Below, piece by piece: positions 45,691 through 55,067 of a stretch of 64,000 nt of DNA. How positions within the stretch are numbered: the first letter of the stretch is position 1; every line of letters begins with the position of its first letter. The notes below the pieces were generated by a model that did not search any database, was not told the origin of the DNA, and was given only the letters and a program-made list of their open reading frames with translations. Source of the stretch: Prauserella endophytica (lineage in GTDB: Bacteria; Actinomycetota; Actinomycetes; Mycobacteriales; Pseudonocardiaceae); the NCBI RefSeq assembly GCF_005146945.1, contig NZ_SWMS01000013.1, positions 124,001 to 188,000 on the forward strand. The letters run 5' to 3'. A program made the translations under genes and the position numbers.

Positions 45691-46969
45691 GCACGGTGAC
45701 GCGCTCGACGCCGAACTCCTGCATCGTGGCGCGCACCGAGTCCGGGCGGTAGGTGGGCACGTCGCCGACCACCACGGCGTCGGCGGCCAGCTCCGCCGAG
45801 GCGCGCAGCGCCAGCGTCACGTCGCGGGTGAACACGCCCGTGCGGGAGCCGGCGGCGAGTCCGAACGCGGCATCCGCCGAGTCGGCGACCGACACGACGA
45901 GCACCGGACCGGGCACCGGCTCGGCCGCGACGGGCCCCTGCAGCAGCGTGGGTTCCGTCGCGGACCCCGTGAGCAGCTTGGCCCCGTTCGACGTGGTCTC
46001 TTCGAGCCACTCCGCGAGCCTCGCGGCGGCCTCCGCCGTCGCCATCGGGCCCACGGACACCGCAGGGTCGAACGGGTCGCCGGTCGGCTGAGCGCGCACC
46101 GCGTCGGTGAGGGCGGCGACGAAGTCGTCGGCGACGGCCGCGTCCACCGCCACCGTGCGGACCGCGTGCGCGCCCTGCCCGGCCTCCTGCGTCGCCGAGG
46201 CCGCGATGCGTTGCGCGGCCCCGTCGAGGTCGGGCCAGTCGGCGAGCACCACCGCCGTGGTGGTGCCCGTGGCGCCCGCGTAGGTCGCGGCGAAACGCGA
46301 GTCGGTGGCCAGTCGGGCCGTGACCTTCATGGCCTCGATGGGCAGCACCGAGTACGCGCCCTCCGGCAGGTCCGTCTCGGCGAGCACCTCGCCGAGCGCG
46401 AGCGCCGCGAGCGGAGCGCGTACGTCGGGGGCGAGCACCACGGGCGCGCCGACGGCCAGAGCGGCGGCCACCGTGTGTGCCGCGACGCCGAGCGGGCAGT
46501 GGACGGGCACCGCGCCGAGCACGGGTCCCCTCGGCCTCTTCCGCACCAGCTCCATTCGCTGCTCGCCCGCGACATCGGAGTCGAGCCGGTGCAGCTCTCC
46601 GTCGGCGCGGGTCGCCTCCCTGGCCGCCGAGCGCAGCGCCGCGACGGCGTGGGCGACCTCCACTTCGGCCCAGCGCAACGGTTTCCCGCTCTCCGCGGTG
46701 ATCAGTTCCGCGAGCTCGTCGGCTCGCGTGGCGAGGCCCCTGGCGACGTCCTCCAGCGCCGTCGCGCGGGCGTGTGCGGGAGCGCGGCGCAGGATGGGGG
46801 CGGCGTCGGCCGCGGAGGCGACGGCGCGTTCGACCTGGTCGTCGTCCGGCAGCGCCACGGTGGCGACCTCGGTGTCGTCGCACGGGTGCGTGACGGCGAA
46901 CGTGCTGGCACCGTGCTCGGCGCGCCCGGCGATCCAGGCGGCTCGCGGCTGCGGTGTGATGGCGTCCAT
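45671..46969 (-). CDS. Aldehyde dehydrogenase-fold protein without catalytic Cys (probable pseudoenzyme)
   Basis: 432 residues from ATG 46969 (a GTG seven codons earlier is possible), shorter than the usual 480-500. The fold is recognisable: AITAESGKPLRWAEVEV-like helices, VHCPLGVAAHTVAAALAVG for the PWNFPL segment, and EAGQGAHAVRTVAV for the GQxC segment. The nucleophilic Cys is Ala267, the oxyanion Asn is replaced by His157, and the cofactor Lys of VVLKP is Ala180. It therefore cannot act as a normal dehydrogenase. The reading frame is intact over the whole length, so a retained structural or binding role is likelier than a fresh pseudogene. Divergent from guaA. Confidence 0.82.
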   Translation of the reverse strand: MDAITPQPRAAWIAGRAEHGASTFAVTHPCDDTEVATVALPDDDQVERAVASAADAAPILRRAPAHARATALEDVARGLATRADELAELITAESGKPLRWAEVEVAHAVAALRSAAREATRADGELHRLDSDVAGEQRMELVRKRPRGPVLGAVPVHCPLGVAAHTVAAALAVGAPVVLAPDVRAPLAALALGEVLAETDLPEGAYSVLPIEAMKVTARLATDSRFAATYAGATGTTTAVVLADWPDLDGAAQRIAASATQEAGQGAHAVRTVAVDAAVADDFVAALTDAVRAQPTGDPFDPAVSVGPMATAEAAARLAEWLEETTSNGAKLLTGSATEPTLLQGPVAAEPVPGPVLVVSVADSADAAFGLAAGSRTGVFTRDVTLALRASAELAADAVVVGDVPTYRPDSVRATMQEFGVERVTVLTGVPL

Positions 46970-47061
46970 AGTGCAGACCGTAACCGCCACCTGGGCTCAG
47001 CGCCGGGCAGCTCACCTGCGACGATGGAAGCGCACGTTCGTGAATGCCAGGAGGTCCGGCA

Positions 47062-48606
47062 GTGGCAGAAGGTCCAGTGCTCGTCGTGGACTACGGAGCC
47101 CAGTACGCGCAGCTCATCGCGAGGCGGGTCCGCGAGGCACAGGTGTACTCGGAGGTCGTGCCGCACACCTCCACCGTCGACGAGCTGCTGGAACGCAAGC
47201 CGTCGGCGATCATCCTCTCCGGCGGTCCCTCCAGCGTCTACGCCGAGGGCGCGCCAAGGGTCGACCCGGCGCTGTTCGACGCGGGCGTGCCCGTGTTCGG
47301 CATCTGCTACGGCTTCCAGGCCATGGCGCAGGCGCTCGGCGGCGACGTCGAGCACACCGGTACCCGGGAGTTCGGCCGCACCGAGCTCGGTGTCACCGGC
47401 GGTGCGCTGCACGAGGAACTGCCCGCGCGGCACCCGGTGTGGATGAGCCACGGCGACTGTGTCACGAAGGCGCCCGAAGGCTTCTCGGTCACCGCGTCCA
47501 GCGAGGGCGCGCCGGTGGCCGGTTTCGAGGACGTCGGCCGCCGCTTCGCGGGCGTGCAGTACCACCCCGAGGTCGCCCACTCGCCGCACGGCCAGGAGGT
47601 GCTCCGCCGCTTCCTGCACGAGATCGCCGGCATCCGTCCGCAGTGGACCACCGCGTCCATTGTGGACGACCAGGTGGCCAGGATCAAAGCGCAGATCGGC
47701 GAAGGGCACGCGATCTGCGCGCTCTCCGGTGGCGTTGACTCCGCCGTCGCCGCCGCGCTCGTGCAGCAGGCGATCGGCGAGCGGCTCACGTGCGTCTTCG
47801 TCGACCACGGCCTGCTGCGCGCCGGGGAGCGCGCGCAGGTGGAGCGCGACTTCGTGGCCGCGACGGGCGTCAAGCTCGTCACCGTCGACGCGAGGGAGCG
47901 GTTCCTCTCCGCGCTCGCCGGTGTCACCGACCCCGAGCAGAAACGAAAGATCATCGGCCGCGAGTTCATCCGCGTCTTCGAGCAGTCCGCCCGCGACCTG
48001 AAGGCTTCGGGCGACGCCGAGTTCCTCGTGCAGGGCACGCTCTACCCGGACGTCGTCGAGTCCGGCGGCGGCACGGGCGCCTCGAACATCAAGAGCCACC
48101 ACAACGTCGGCGGGCTGCCCGACGACCTGCAGTTCCAGCTCGTCGAGCCGCTGCGGCTGCTGTTCAAGGACGAGGTCCGCCGTGTCGGCCTCGAGCTTGG
48201 CCTGCCGGAGACGATCGTGCACCGCCAGCCGTTCCCAGGCCCCGGCCTCGGCATCCGGATCATCGGAGAGGTCACGGCCGAGCGGCTCGAGACGCTGCGG
48301 GCGGCCGACGCGATCGCCCGCGAGGAGCTCACCGCGGCCGGGCTGGACAGCGACATCTGGCAGTGCCCCGTGGTGCTGCTCGCCGACGTCCGCAGTGTCG
48401 GCGTGCAGGGCGACGGGCGCACCTACGGGCATCCCGTGGTGCTGCGACCCGTTTCCAGCGAGGACGCCATGACGGCCGACTGGACGCGGCTACCCTATGA
48501 CGTGCTCGAACGCATCTCGACACGGATCACGAACGAGGTGCCGGAGGTGAACCGGGTGGTGCTCGACGTCACGAGCAAGCCGCCGGGCACCATCGAGTGG
48601 GAGTGA
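47062..48606 (+). CDS. guaA: GMP synthase (glutamine-hydrolysing)
   Basis: 514 residues. Converts XMP to GMP with ATP and glutamine. The N-terminal class I amidotransferase domain has [15 protein letters not shown], the nucleophile Cys in GICYGFQAM, and YHPEVAHS. The PP-loop ATP pyrophosphatase domain begins with [12 protein letters not shown], and the C-terminal dimer domain ends KPPGTIEWE. Start at GTG 47062 because AGGAGG lies seven bases upstream; an ATG 18 bases earlier precedes the binding site. Completes the guaB-guaB3-guaA region. Confidence 0.98.
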   Translation: MAEGPVLVVDYGAQYAQLIARRVREAQVYSEVVPHTSTVDELLERKPSAIILSGGPSSVYAEGAPRVDPALFDAGVPVFGICYGFQAMAQALGGDVEHTGTREFGRTELGVTGGALHEELPARHPVWMSHGDCVTKAPEGFSVTASSEGAPVAGFEDVGRRFAGVQYHPEVAHSPHGQEVLRRFLHEIAGIRPQWTTASIVDDQVARIKAQIGEGHAICALSGGVDSAVAAALVQQAIGERLTCVFVDHGLLRAGERAQVERDFVAATGVKLVTVDARERFLSALAGVTDPEQKRKIIGREFIRVFEQSARDLKASGDAEFLVQGTLYPDVVESGGGTGASNIKSHHNVGGLPDDLQFQLVEPLRLLFKDEVRRVGLELGLPETIVHRQPFPGPGLGIRIIGEVTAERLETLRAADAIAREELTAAGLDSDIWQCPVVLLADVRSVGVQGDGRTYGHPVVLRPVSSEDAMTADWTRLPYDVLERISTRITNEVPEVNRVVLDVTSKPPGTIEWE

Positions 48607-48636
48607 CGTCGCTGCTGAACTGGGGGTAACCGGCTG

Positions 48637-49422
48637 ATGTGGATCGCAGGGGCGCTGCTCGTCGTGGCCGCCGTCGCGGGCTTTTTCTACATGCGGCACA
48701 CGAAGAGCGAGCTGCACGCGATGATCGGCACCGAGACGCTGTCGATCCCCGAGCTGGAGCGGCTTCGCGGCATCTCCGACGAGCTCGGCGCCAAGGGCTC
48801 GTTCCGCAAGGTGGCCGAGGTCGTCGGCGCCGCCCACCCGCGCCCGGAGGGGCTGCTCACCTCGGAGCTGTCCAAGACCGAGTGCGTCTGGTACCGCTAC
48901 CAGATCGAGCGGCAGTACGAGACCGTGGAGTACCGCGACGGCAAGCGGCACCGCACGAAGCGCACCGAGCAGGTCGCCAACCACACGTCGTGGGAGGGCT
49001 ACGCGCTCATCGACGAGCAGCGGCGCACCATCGGTGTCGACCCCAACGGGACCAAGCCCGACGGCGTCGAGCAGACCGTCAACCGCTTCGAGCCGTATCG
49101 GGGTGGCGGCGGCTCGGTGGAGCTGTTCGGCTTCAAGCTGCCGCAGTTCGTGCTGGGTAACAACAGCACCACCATCGGCTACCAGTACCGGGAATGGGTC
49201 ATCCGCCCCGGCAGGAGGCTCTACATCCTGGGCGAGGTGCACGACAAGATCGGCCCGCTCGTGATCGGCAAGCCCGAGAACGGCGGCCACTTCCTCGTTT
49301 CGACCCGCACCGAGCAGGAGCTGCGCGAGGACCGCGTGAAGCGGCACAAGTTCCTCGCGATCGGCGTCATCGCCGCCACGCTCATCGGGATCGTGCTGAT
49401 CGTCGCCGACGTCCTCACCTGA
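48637..49422 (+). CDS. GIDE-domain (MUL1/E3 ligase-like) membrane protein
   Basis: 261 residues. Membrane segments at both ends (WIAGALLVVAAVAGFFYM at 2-19 and LAIGVIAATLIGIVLIVADVL near the C-terminus) enclose a domain with KTECVWYRYQIERQYE, WEGYALIDEQRRTIGVDP and RRLYILGEVHDKIGPLVIG. This matches the GIDE domain of the mitochondrial MUL1/MAPL protein, which also lies between two membrane spans. The RING finger of the eukaryotic protein is absent, so no ubiquitin ligase activity is implied. The role in bacteria is unknown. ATG 48637, 30 bp after guaA; a terminator follows. Confidence 0.85.
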   Translation: MWIAGALLVVAAVAGFFYMRHTKSELHAMIGTETLSIPELERLRGISDELGAKGSFRKVAEVVGAAHPRPEGLLTSELSKTECVWYRYQIERQYETVEYRDGKRHRTKRTEQVANHTSWEGYALIDEQRRTIGVDPNGTKPDGVEQTVNRFEPYRGGGGSVELFGFKLPQFVLGNNSTTIGYQYREWVIRPGRRLYILGEVHDKIGPLVIGKPENGGHFLVSTRTEQELREDRVKRHKFLAIGVIAATLIGIVLIVADVLT

Positions 49423-49433
49423 GCTGACACCGG

Positions 49434-49481
49434 ACACGGAAACGGGCCGGGCGGCTGCTGCCACCCGGCCGGTTTCCGTGT
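49434..49481. terminator. Bidirectional terminator
   Basis: Arms 49434-49451 and 49464-49481 (ACACGGAAACGGGCCGGG against CCCGGCCGGTTTCCGTGT) pair over 18 bp with one mismatch, loop 12 bases. It lies between the GIDE gene and the leftward small membrane gene. Confidence 0.8.
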
Positions 49482-49486
49482 GCGCG

Positions 49487-49711
49487 TCAGCCGCGCTTGC
49501 GGCCGCCACGCATCGACGCGATCAGCATTAGCGTCCCCACCAGCACGGCACCGCCTGCCAGCACCCACCGCAGGTCCACGGTGGGGAACCAGTTGTGCCC
49601 GTCGGACAGCACATAGGCCGACACCAGCAGGGTCGCGATCCCGGCGAGGAGGGTGAACAGGTCGACCCCCGGCCTACGCTGCTCCACGCTCTGGTTTTCC
49701 TGCTCAGCCAC
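49487..49711 (-). CDS. Small two-span membrane protein
   Basis: 74 residues. Two membrane segments (LFTLLAGIATLLVSAYVL and WVLAGGAVLVGTLMLIASM) separated by an 18-residue loop with DGHNWFPTVDL, and a basic C-terminus (RGGRKRG). Its ATG at 49711 overlaps the end of the upstream PspC-domain gene by eight bases, so it is the second gene of that operon. Proteins of this layout accompany PspC sensors in actinobacteria. Function unknown. Confidence 0.8.
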   Translation of the reverse strand: MAEQENQSVEQRRPGVDLFTLLAGIATLLVSAYVLSDGHNWFPTVDLRWVLAGGAVLVGTLMLIASMRGGRKRG

Positions 49712-50987
49712 GGGACACCTCCAGGTTTCCTGCTCCCGCCTCGACGTTCAGAGTGATGCGCTGGCCACCGGGGCCGTCGGGACCGGGGTCGAATCCCCGC
49801 AGTGGTTCGGTGCCGATGCCGGAGCGGTTGCGGCCGAAGCAGTCGTAATTGCCCATTCCCACGTCGCAGGTGTAGCTGACGTCAGCGGTTCGCGGCACGA
49901 GCACGGTGACGTCACCGGTGCCCACGCGAACGGTCGTCCGCACCGGTTCCTCCGACTCGGCGAGCTGCCGCAGGTCCAGCTCGATCTGCCCGGCCGTGCG
50001 TTCGTAGACCGGCTCCACCTCGGCGGCCGTCGTCGGCCGGTCCTCGAGGTTGCCCACGCCGCCGCGGAAGTTGTCGAACGGCACCGCCGTGAGGAACAGG
50101 GCGGCCGCCGCGAGCGGCGCGGCGAGCCAGACGAGGCCGCGGCCGCCGCCGAGGAACGATCCCACGACGAGTCCGGTGCCCAGCACACCGAGGACGAGCC
50201 CCAGCACGTGCGCGGCTGTGAACCAGCCCCCGTCGTTGGCCGCGATGGCGGCACCGACACTGCCAACCGCGAGTGCGACGCCGAACGTGGCGAGCCCGAC
50301 CTTCGACCTCGGGCGCCGGGGTTCCGGCGGAGCGGGTGCGGGTGGCTCCGGCACGGACGGCGGCGCGGGCAGGTCCCAGCCGAGCGGCGCCGCGCCCAGC
50401 GCGTCCCACGAGCCCGCCTCGGCCGTGCCCGGCTGTGCCGTGCCTGCCGCCGCGGCCGCGTAGCCGTGCGGCGTGGTCTGCCCGCCATGGATGTCGTAGC
50501 CGGTGGCGGCGGTCATCCGCCCGACAGAGGCAGGCCGGTTCAGGTGGCCCCTGCTGCGGTGCAGCAGGTACAGCGCGGTGATCAGCAGCGCCGCCCCGAT
50601 GAAGCCGCCGCCGTCGAACCAGTTGCCCGCGAACGTCCACCCGAAGGACGGGAGGAGCACGAGGCACAGCACCACCGCGAACGCCTTCGACACGGAGCTC
50701 TGGCCCCTGCCGATGAGGTGCTCGAAGGCCGAGACCTCGTCGTCCTCGCCGGGCAGGAGCAGCCAGCCGAGCAGGTACACGCTGATGCCGACGCCGCCGA
50801 AGATGGTCATGGCGACCAGCGCCACCCTGATCACCACGGGGTCCACGCCGTAGCGGTAGCCGATCCCGGCGGCCACACCGGCCAGCTTGCGGCCCTGGTG
50901 CGGCCGTCTCGGCCTGCTTTCCCAGAAGTCCTTCACCGTGTCCTCGAAGCCCTCGATGTGCTTCGAGGCGTTCGTCGCGCCACTCAT
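49704..50987 (-). CDS. PspC-domain membrane protein with beta-solenoid-like C-terminus
   Basis: 427 residues from ATG 50987. A PspC domain (about 27-83: RKLAGVAAGIGYRYGVDPVVIRV then YLLGWLLLPGED) is followed by four to six further membrane segments interrupted by a Pro-rich loop (EPPAPAPPEPRRPRSK). The C-terminal 120 residues are extracytoplasmic and beta-rich (TTVRVGTGDVTVLVPRTADV, ITLNVEAGAGNLEV), like the toastrack or LiaF-type domain. Divergent from the PspC histidine kinase gene, 131 bp between starts. It probably works with that kinase in envelope-stress sensing. The frame extends 110 codons upstream, but this would run into the divergent gene. Confidence 0.87.
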   Translation of the reverse strand: MSGATNASKHIEGFEDTVKDFWESRPRRPHQGRKLAGVAAGIGYRYGVDPVVIRVALVAMTIFGGVGISVYLLGWLLLPGEDDEVSAFEHLIGRGQSSVSKAFAVVLCLVLLPSFGWTFAGNWFDGGGFIGAALLITALYLLHRSRGHLNRPASVGRMTAATGYDIHGGQTTPHGYAAAAAGTAQPGTAEAGSWDALGAAPLGWDLPAPPSVPEPPAPAPPEPRRPRSKVGLATFGVALAVGSVGAAIAANDGGWFTAAHVLGLVLGVLGTGLVVGSFLGGGRGLVWLAAPLAAAALFLTAVPFDNFRGGVGNLEDRPTTAAEVEPVYERTAGQIELDLRQLAESEEPVRTTVRVGTGDVTVLVPRTADVSYTCDVGMGNYDCFGRNRSGIGTEPLRGFDPGPDGPGGQRITLNVEAGAGNLEVSRG

Positions 50988-51117
50988 GACATCGAGAATG
51001 CGGCCAGTGCACCGCTCGCCGCATCGGGGAAGACCCCTGACTTTGCCGCCGCCGGGATCAGGGTGGGGGATCAGGTCAGGGGTTTCCCTGATGAAACCGC
51101 CTCCGATCTCTGTGAAC

Positions 51118-52485
51118 ATGGATGACGTGCAGGAACAGCCCACCGAGGAGCGCGCGGTCACCGTGGCGCCGCCCGTAGGCGAGCGCGCCGAGGTCACCGC
51201 CGCCACACCGTCGCGGGCCGTTGCGGAGCCCAGCGGCCCGCCAAAGATGTACCGCCGCCGCGGAGGCCGAGTGCTGGCCGGCGTCGCGGGCGGGCTCGCC
51301 GACCACCTCGGGGTCAAGGTCCTCTGGGTACGCGCGACGTTCGCGGTGCTGGCGGGGTTCGGTGGACTCGGGCTGGTCGCCTACGGCCTGCTCTGGGTCT
51401 TCGCGCCGCAGCAGTCGCGCGACGAACCGGCCAAGGCCGAGTCCACCAGGGAACGGCAGCAGGCGTTCGGGCTGCTCGCGCTCGGTGTCGGGCTCACCGT
51501 CGCGGGCGGCGCGATCACCGGCGTGTTCGCGGGCTGGGTCGGTCTGCCGATCGCCGTGGCGCTCGTCGGCGCCGCCGTGGTGTGGCGCGAGGCCGACGAG
51601 TCGCAGCGCCGCCGTTGGCGCACCGGCGCCCGCTCCGGGGTCGCCGGTGCCGTGCTCGGCGGCGGGGGCTGGTCGGCGGCCATCCGCATCTTCGCCGGTG
51701 TCGCGCTCGTGATGACCGCCATCGGCGTGCTCATCCTGCGCGACAGCAGCCTCGCGGAGATGCAGTTCGCGCTGATCGCGGTGATCGCCACGCTGATCGG
51801 CGTCGCCGTGCTGACGGTGCCCTTCTGGCTGCGCATGGTCCGCGACCTCGGCGAGGAGCGCCGGGCCCGCATCCGCACCGAGGAGCGCGCGGAGATCGCC
51901 GCCCACCTGCACGACTCGGTGCTGCAGACCCTGGCCCTGATCCAGAAGCAGGCCGATTCGCCGAGGGAGGTCGCCCGGCTGGCGCGCGGTCAGGAGCGCG
52001 AGCTGCGCGGCTGGCTCTACGGCCCGAACGGCTACGGCAAGCCGAAGGAGCAGCCCGCCGCGGAGTCGCTGGGGACGCTGTCACAAGCCGTGGCCTCGGC
52101 GTGCGGGGAGGTGGAGGACGCCTTCGCGATCTCGGTGCAGCAGGTCGTCGTCGGCGACACCGAGCTCGACGAGCGCCTGGCCGCACTCGTGCAGGCGGCC
52201 CGCGAGTCGATCGTCAACGCAGCCAAGCACGCCGGTGTCGAGGAGGTCAGCGTCTACGCCGAGGTGGAGGCGGGTTCGGTCACGGTGTTCGTCCGCGACC
52301 GGGGCAAGGGCTTCGACCCGGACACCGTTCCGGCCGACCGGCATGGCCTCGCGGACTCCATCAGGGGCAGGATGGAGCGCAACGGCGGCACCGTTCGGCT
52401 GCGCACCGCCCCCGGTGAGGGCACCGAGGTGCAGCTGGAGATGCCGCGCAAGATCACCGCCAAGACGTCGCAGGGGGCAACGTGA
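51118..52485 (+). CDS. PspC-domain sensor histidine kinase (MacS-like)
   Basis: 455 residues. PspC domain at about 44-97 (MYRRRGGRVLAGVAGGLADHL and LLWVFAPQ), four more membrane segments, then a HisKA_3 dimerisation helix with the phospho-acceptor His265 in AAHLHDSVLQTL, and a HATPase domain with ESIVNAAKHAG and RDRGKGFDPDTV. This domain order is that of Streptomyces MacS. ATG 51118 is chosen; GTG 51112 is nearly equivalent. The response regulator gene overlaps its stop by four bases. The stimulus is unknown, probably envelope stress. Confidence 0.93.
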   Translation: MDDVQEQPTEERAVTVAPPVGERAEVTAATPSRAVAEPSGPPKMYRRRGGRVLAGVAGGLADHLGVKVLWVRATFAVLAGFGGLGLVAYGLLWVFAPQQSRDEPAKAESTRERQQAFGLLALGVGLTVAGGAITGVFAGWVGLPIAVALVGAAVVWREADESQRRRWRTGARSGVAGAVLGGGGWSAAIRIFAGVALVMTAIGVLILRDSSLAEMQFALIAVIATLIGVAVLTVPFWLRMVRDLGEERRARIRTEERAEIAAHLHDSVLQTLALIQKQADSPREVARLARGQERELRGWLYGPNGYGKPKEQPAAESLGTLSQAVASACGEVEDAFAISVQQVVVGDTELDERLAALVQAARESIVNAAKHAGVEEVSVYAEVEAGSVTVFVRDRGKGFDPDTVPADRHGLADSIRGRMERNGGTVRLRTAPGEGTEVQLEMPRKITAKTSQGAT

Positions 52486-53156
52486 CAGACGACCAGCAGA
52501 CCAGGCAGCCGGTGACGGTTTTCCTGGTCGACGACCACGCACTGTTCCGCGCCGGGGTGCGCGCCGAGCTGGAGTCGATCACCGACGAGGTGCGCGTCGT
52601 CGGCGAGGCCGGTTCGGTGGCCGAGGCGGTCGCCGGGATCACGCGCGTGCGCCCGCAGGTGGTGCTGCTCGACGTGCACATGCCGGACGGCGGTGGTGCC
52701 GAGGTGCTGCGCAGGCTGCGCACAGAGCTGCCCGACGTGGTGTTCCTTGCGCTGTCGGTGTCGGACGCCGCCGAGGACGTCATCGCGGTCATCCGCGCAG
52801 GCGCCCGCGGCTACGTCACGAAGACGATCTCGTCGAAGGAACTGGTGCGCGCGGTCGTCCGGGTCGCCGACGGCGACGCCGTGTTCTCGCCGAGGCTCGC
52901 CGGCTTCGTGCTGGACGCGTTCGCCGACCGCCCCGGCTCCGAGCCCATCAGCGACCCGGAGCTGGACCTTCTCACCCCGCGCGAGCGGGACGTGCTGCGC
53001 CTGCTCGCGCGGGGCTACGCGTACAAGGAGATCGCGTCGGAGCTGTTCATCTCGGTGAAGACGGTCGAGACCCACGTGTCGAGCGTGCTGCGCAAGACCC
53101 AGCTGTCGAACCGGTACGAGCTGTCCCGCTGGGCCTCCGACCGCAGGCTCGTCTGA
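52482..53156 (+). CDS. NarL/LuxR-type response regulator (MacR-like)
   Basis: 224 residues. Receiver domain with acidic pair in VFLVDDHALFRAG, phospho-acceptor Asp64 in VVLLDVHMPDG and Lys in GYVTKTIS, all intact. LuxR helix-turn-helix LTPRERDVLRLLARGYAYKEIA and ISVKTVETHVSSVLRK. GTG 52482 overlaps the kinase stop (GTGA), so the pair is translationally coupled. It likely controls the divergent PspC membrane operon, as such systems usually do, but no site was identified. Confidence 0.95.
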   Translation: MTDDQQTRQPVTVFLVDDHALFRAGVRAELESITDEVRVVGEAGSVAEAVAGITRVRPQVVLLDVHMPDGGGAEVLRRLRTELPDVVFLALSVSDAAEDVIAVIRAGARGYVTKTISSKELVRAVVRVADGDAVFSPRLAGFVLDAFADRPGSEPISDPELDLLTPRERDVLRLLARGYAYKEIASELFISVKTVETHVSSVLRKTQLSNRYELSRWASDRRLV

Positions 53157-53157
53157 A

Positions 53158-54096
53158 TCACCGGGGCGTCTCCACCAGCGGGGGCTTCACCACGGCGACC
53201 CGCCTGCGCACGCGCGTCAGCGCGACGCCGACCAGCACCACGACCATGCCGACGATCACCCGCGCGTTGAGCTGCTCATCCAGGAAGACGGTGCCGAGCA
53301 GCACGGACACCACCGGCAGCAGGTACCCGACGGTCGACGTCGCGACGCCGCCCTCGGTCGCGATCAGCCGGTAGTTCAGCGCGAACGCGACGCCGGTGGA
53401 GAAGACACCGAGCACGGCGATGGCGATCAGCGCCGTCCCGTCGAGATGGATCGGGCTCAGCCCGCCCGCGGGCAACGCCAGCAGCAGGAACCCGCTCGCC
53501 GTGATCATCTGTGCGGCGGCCAGGGCGACCGGCGAGACACCGGTGTCGGCGAGGTACTTGCCCTCGTAGACCATCACGAAGCCGTAGCTCGCTGCCGCGG
53601 CGAGGATCACCACCGCACCCAAGCTGAGCAGCCCGGACGACTCCCATGGCGCGAAGATCAGGATGGTCCCGGCGAGGCCGAGCCCGAGCCCGGCGGTCCT
53701 GGCCGCCGAGAGCCGCCGCTCCACCCGCCACACCAGCGCCACCGCGAGCGCCCACAGGGGAGTGGTCGCGTTCAGCACGCCGGTGACACCCGAGTCGACG
53801 GTCTGCTCGCCGATGGCGAACAGCAGGAACGGCAGCGCGTTGTGGAACAGTGCCGCCACCGCGAGGTATCCCCAGATGCGCCGCGACCGGGGCAGCCGGT
53901 CCTTCGCGACGTAGCAGAGCAGCACGAGCACCGCGGCGCCGAGCAGCAGGCGGGCCAGCACGAGCTGGACGGGAGTGAACGCGGCGAGCGCGAGCTTGAT
54001 CCACAGGAAGCTGGAGCCCCACATCAGGGCCAGCGCGCCCATGCGGAGCAGGGTTTTCGTTTCTCCCACGACGCCAGATTCGTCCTGCTCAGGCAT
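53158..54096 (-). CDS. EamA/DMT-family transporter
   Basis: 312 residues, ten membrane segments in two EamA repeats (first starting LLRMGALALMWGSSFLWIKL, second near LSLGAVVILAAAASYGFVMV). The ALMWGSSFLWIK motif is characteristic of RhaT/YdcZ-type drug/metabolite exporters. The substrate is unknown. ATG 54096 is the first start after a TM-free stretch; the frame continues open upstream into the LysR region and is not coding there. Divergent from the LysR gene, starts 55 bp apart, which is the classic pairing of an exporter with its regulator. Confidence 0.9.
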   Translation of the reverse strand: MPEQDESGVVGETKTLLRMGALALMWGSSFLWIKLALAAFTPVQLVLARLLLGAAVLVLLCYVAKDRLPRSRRIWGYLAVAALFHNALPFLLFAIGEQTVDSGVTGVLNATTPLWALAVALVWRVERRLSAARTAGLGLGLAGTILIFAPWESSGLLSLGAVVILAAAASYGFVMVYEGKYLADTGVSPVALAAAQMITASGFLLLALPAGGLSPIHLDGTALIAIAVLGVFSTGVAFALNYRLIATEGGVATSTVGYLLPVVSVLLGTVFLDEQLNARVIVGMVVVLVGVALTRVRRRVAVVKPPLVETPR

Positions 54097-54150
54097 AAGA
54101 ACAAGCGAATTGTGCTGCAAGCGCTTTAAGCAGAACTGTAAAGTGGTGGG

Positions 54151-55035
54151 ATGCTGGACGTTCGGCGGATGCAGGTACTGCGCGCGGTGATCACCAGCGG
54201 CTCGATCAGCGAGGCCGCCCGCAACCTCGGCTACACGCCCTCGGCGATCAGCCAGCAGCTGTCCACCCTCGAACGCGAGGCGGGGACGGCGCTGCTGGAG
54301 CGCAACGGCCGGGGCGTGCGGCCCACGCCGGCGGGCGAGCTGCTCTCCGAACACGCCGAGCTGCTCGGCACGCAGCTCGCGAAGGCCGAGGCCGCGCTGG
54401 CCGACCTGAAGAACGGTCGCACGGGACGGCTCGCCATCCGCTACTTCGCCACGGCGGGCGCCGCGCTCGTGCCGCCGGCCGTCACGGCGCTGCGCCGCGA
54501 GCTGCCCGACATCCAGGTGGACCTCAAGCTCGTCGAGCCCGACGACCCGCTACCCGAGGTGGAGGCCGGCCACGCCGACGTCGCGATCGTCGTGTTCCCC
54601 CGATCGAAACCACCGGCGGAAAGTGTCGAGCTGGTGCACCTGCTCGACGACCCGTACCGGGCGGTGCTGCCGAAGGGCCACCGGCTCGCGCGCAAACGCC
54701 TGCTCGATCTCGCCGACCTCGCCGAGGAGCCCTGGGTCGGCAACGAGTGGCCGCCAGGACCGTGCCGCGACATCATGCTGCAGGCGTGCGGGGCGGCGGG
54801 CTTCGCGCCGAACTTCGTGGTGGAGTCGGAGGACTACGCCACCGCGCAGGGCTTCGTGGGTGCGGGGCTCGGCGTCTCGCTCATTCCTGAGCTCGCGCTG
54901 GGCGCACCACATCCGGCCGTGGTGGTGCGGAAGGTACGCAGGCCCTCGCCGGTGCGGGTGATCTACGCGGCCGTCGCCGCGCACGCGCGCGACAACCCGG
55001 CGGTGCGGCTGCTCATCGACGCGATGAAGCGTTAG
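54151..55035 (+). CDS. LysR-family transcriptional regulator
   Basis: 294 residues. The N-terminal helix-turn-helix is MLDVRRMQVLRAVITSGSIS and NLGYTPSAISQQLSTLE. The effector domain (about 90-290) has LAIRYFATAGAALVPPAV and GLGVSLIPELAL. It is divergent from the DMT exporter gene; the 54-bp spacer contains AAGCGCTT inside CTGC...GCAG, a possible binding dyad. It probably controls the exporter and itself. Confidence 0.93.
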   Translation: MLDVRRMQVLRAVITSGSISEAARNLGYTPSAISQQLSTLEREAGTALLERNGRGVRPTPAGELLSEHAELLGTQLAKAEAALADLKNGRTGRLAIRYFATAGAALVPPAVTALRRELPDIQVDLKLVEPDDPLPEVEAGHADVAIVVFPRSKPPAESVELVHLLDDPYRAVLPKGHRLARKRLLDLADLAEEPWVGNEWPPGPCRDIMLQACGAAGFAPNFVVESEDYATAQGFVGAGLGVSLIPELALGAPHPAVVVRKVRRPSPVRVIYAAVAAHARDNPAVRLLIDAMKR

Positions 55036-55067
55036 GTCGTGTCGCACGGCAGAGGACCAGCACGCGG

